Assembly: GCA_025361665.1 (NCBI GenBank)
Contig: JANYKF010000186.1
Location: 1-6,545 of the forward strand
Length of the DNA stretch: 6,545 bases
Direction of reading: 5' to 3'
Origin: Clostridiaceae bacterium
GTDB taxonomy: Bacteria > Bacillota > Clostridia > DSM-8532
The position numbers and the translations under genes are program-made. The notes under the pieces are model-generated. The model searched no databases, was not told where the DNA came from, and was given only the letters and a program-made list of their open reading frames with translations. Each line of letters starts with the position of its first letter. Within the stretch, counting starts at the first letter, position 1. Positions 6,170 to 6,545 of the stretch are shown here, piece after piece.

Positions 6170-6545
6170 TCAGCGGATCACGAGCGTCGTGATGCTTCGT
6201 GCCGGAAAAGTCCTGCTTCCGACGACCCCTTCCGACACTTTCTCCAAATTGAGCACCTCCGACGTTTCCCATGCGGCCATGGCAGGTTTGTCGGAAAAGC
6301 CGGACAGATTCGCAAGTCCCGTCACATCGGACGTGATGGATTCCGTGCCCTCATTCACAGCCACTGCCACGACTTCCTTGCCGTCGGGAGATATCCAGGC
6401 GGAAACCAGCAGGGCACGATCCGGTGATTCCGCGGCAATCCTCGCATACCCGGGCCGTACAAAACGGCTCCAGTTGCCCAGCGCCCACAGGCGCTTCATG
6501 TCGATGGCTTCTTTGGCTGCCGTATCCGCATGAACCAGTCCATCC
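6170..6545 (-). CDS. glycoside hydrolase family 30-type enzyme, C-terminal part (partial gene)
   Basis: The frame is open from the window edge to the TGA at 6170-6172, giving about 124 C-terminal residues. The visible start reads DGLVHADTAAKEAIDMKR and is followed by LWALGNWSRFVRPGYARI. The latter is very characteristic of the barrel-to-sandwich junction of GH30 enzymes (ALG-x-[FW]-S-[RK]-F-[IV]-[RK]-PGY). The rest is the C-terminal beta-sandwich: VSAWISPDGKEVVAVAVN, a middle segment around AAWETSEVLNLEKV, and the closing SITTLVIR. The catalytic glutamates would lie upstream, outside the window, so activity cannot be checked. GH30 covers endo-beta-1,6-galactanases, xylanases and glucosylceramidases. 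The adjacent GH42 beta-galactosidase makes a galactan-type substrate attractive, but this is inference. An internal ATG at 6499 is not a true start. Confidence 0.8.
   Translation of the reverse strand, partial: DGLVHADTAAKEAIDMKRLWALGNWSRFVRPGYARIAAESPDRALLVSAWISPDGKEVVAVAVNEGTESITSDVTGLANLSGFSDKPAMAAWETSEVLNLEKVSEGVVGSRTFPARSITTLVIR

Noticed and set aside
6141..6209. 11-bp direct repeat GTGCCGGAAAA at 6141-6151 and 6199-6209, and GATGCTTCG at 6191 resembling the start of the 87-bp element
   Set aside because: The direct repeat is short with no further shared sequence. The nine-base match is on the other strand, inside the GH30 coding sequence, and lacks the hairpin.

Overview
The window carries seven protein genes in two converging blocks with very little spacer. 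GC content is moderate (roughly 50-55 % by eye), Shine-Dalgarno sites are strong, and the protein families are the usual ones for plant-polysaccharide-degrading Bacillota (Paenibacillus-like). That assignment is an inference from family style only; a spirochaete such as Sphaerochaeta or Treponema is not excluded.

Left block, + strand (1-1027): the 3' end of one ABC-2-type permease gene and a complete second permease gene, joined by an ATGA start/stop overlap. Together they look like the membrane half of an ABC exporter; the ATPase is probably upstream, outside the window. The block ends convergently against the right block, with only 36 bases between stop codons and no clear terminator.

Right block, - strand (read from 6545 down to 1064): the end of a GH30-type glycoside hydrolase, a complete GH42 beta-galactosidase with intact catalytic and zinc-site residues, a Gfo/Idh/MocA sugar oxidoreductase, a class I/II PLP-dependent aminotransferase and a Nudix hydrolase. 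GH30 and GH42 are 63 bases apart and probably form a beta-galactoside or arabinogalactan/hemicellulose utilisation unit. A 181-base spacer with a perfect extended -10 (TGATATAAT) then precedes the oxidoreductase, aminotransferase and Nudix genes, which are closely spaced and probably cotranscribed.

The most notable feature is a repeated 87-bp element present twice in the same orientation (3854-3940 and 1517-1603). Each copy contains an inverted repeat of 13-bp arms around a 28-base loop, followed by AGGGTRG. One stem pair changes in a compensatory way between copies (A:T versus G:C). One copy lies in the spacer and probable leader of the oxidoreductase gene. The other overlaps the end of the aminotransferase gene, supplies its last residues and stop codon, and ends in the Nudix ribosome binding site. 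A second oddity is a 15-bp tandem repeat at the 3' end of the GH42 gene, which encodes a short (RQEDC)n tail. No CRISPR array, tRNA, rRNA, transposase or defence system was seen. The genes themselves are ordinary; the repeat element is what deserves follow-up.
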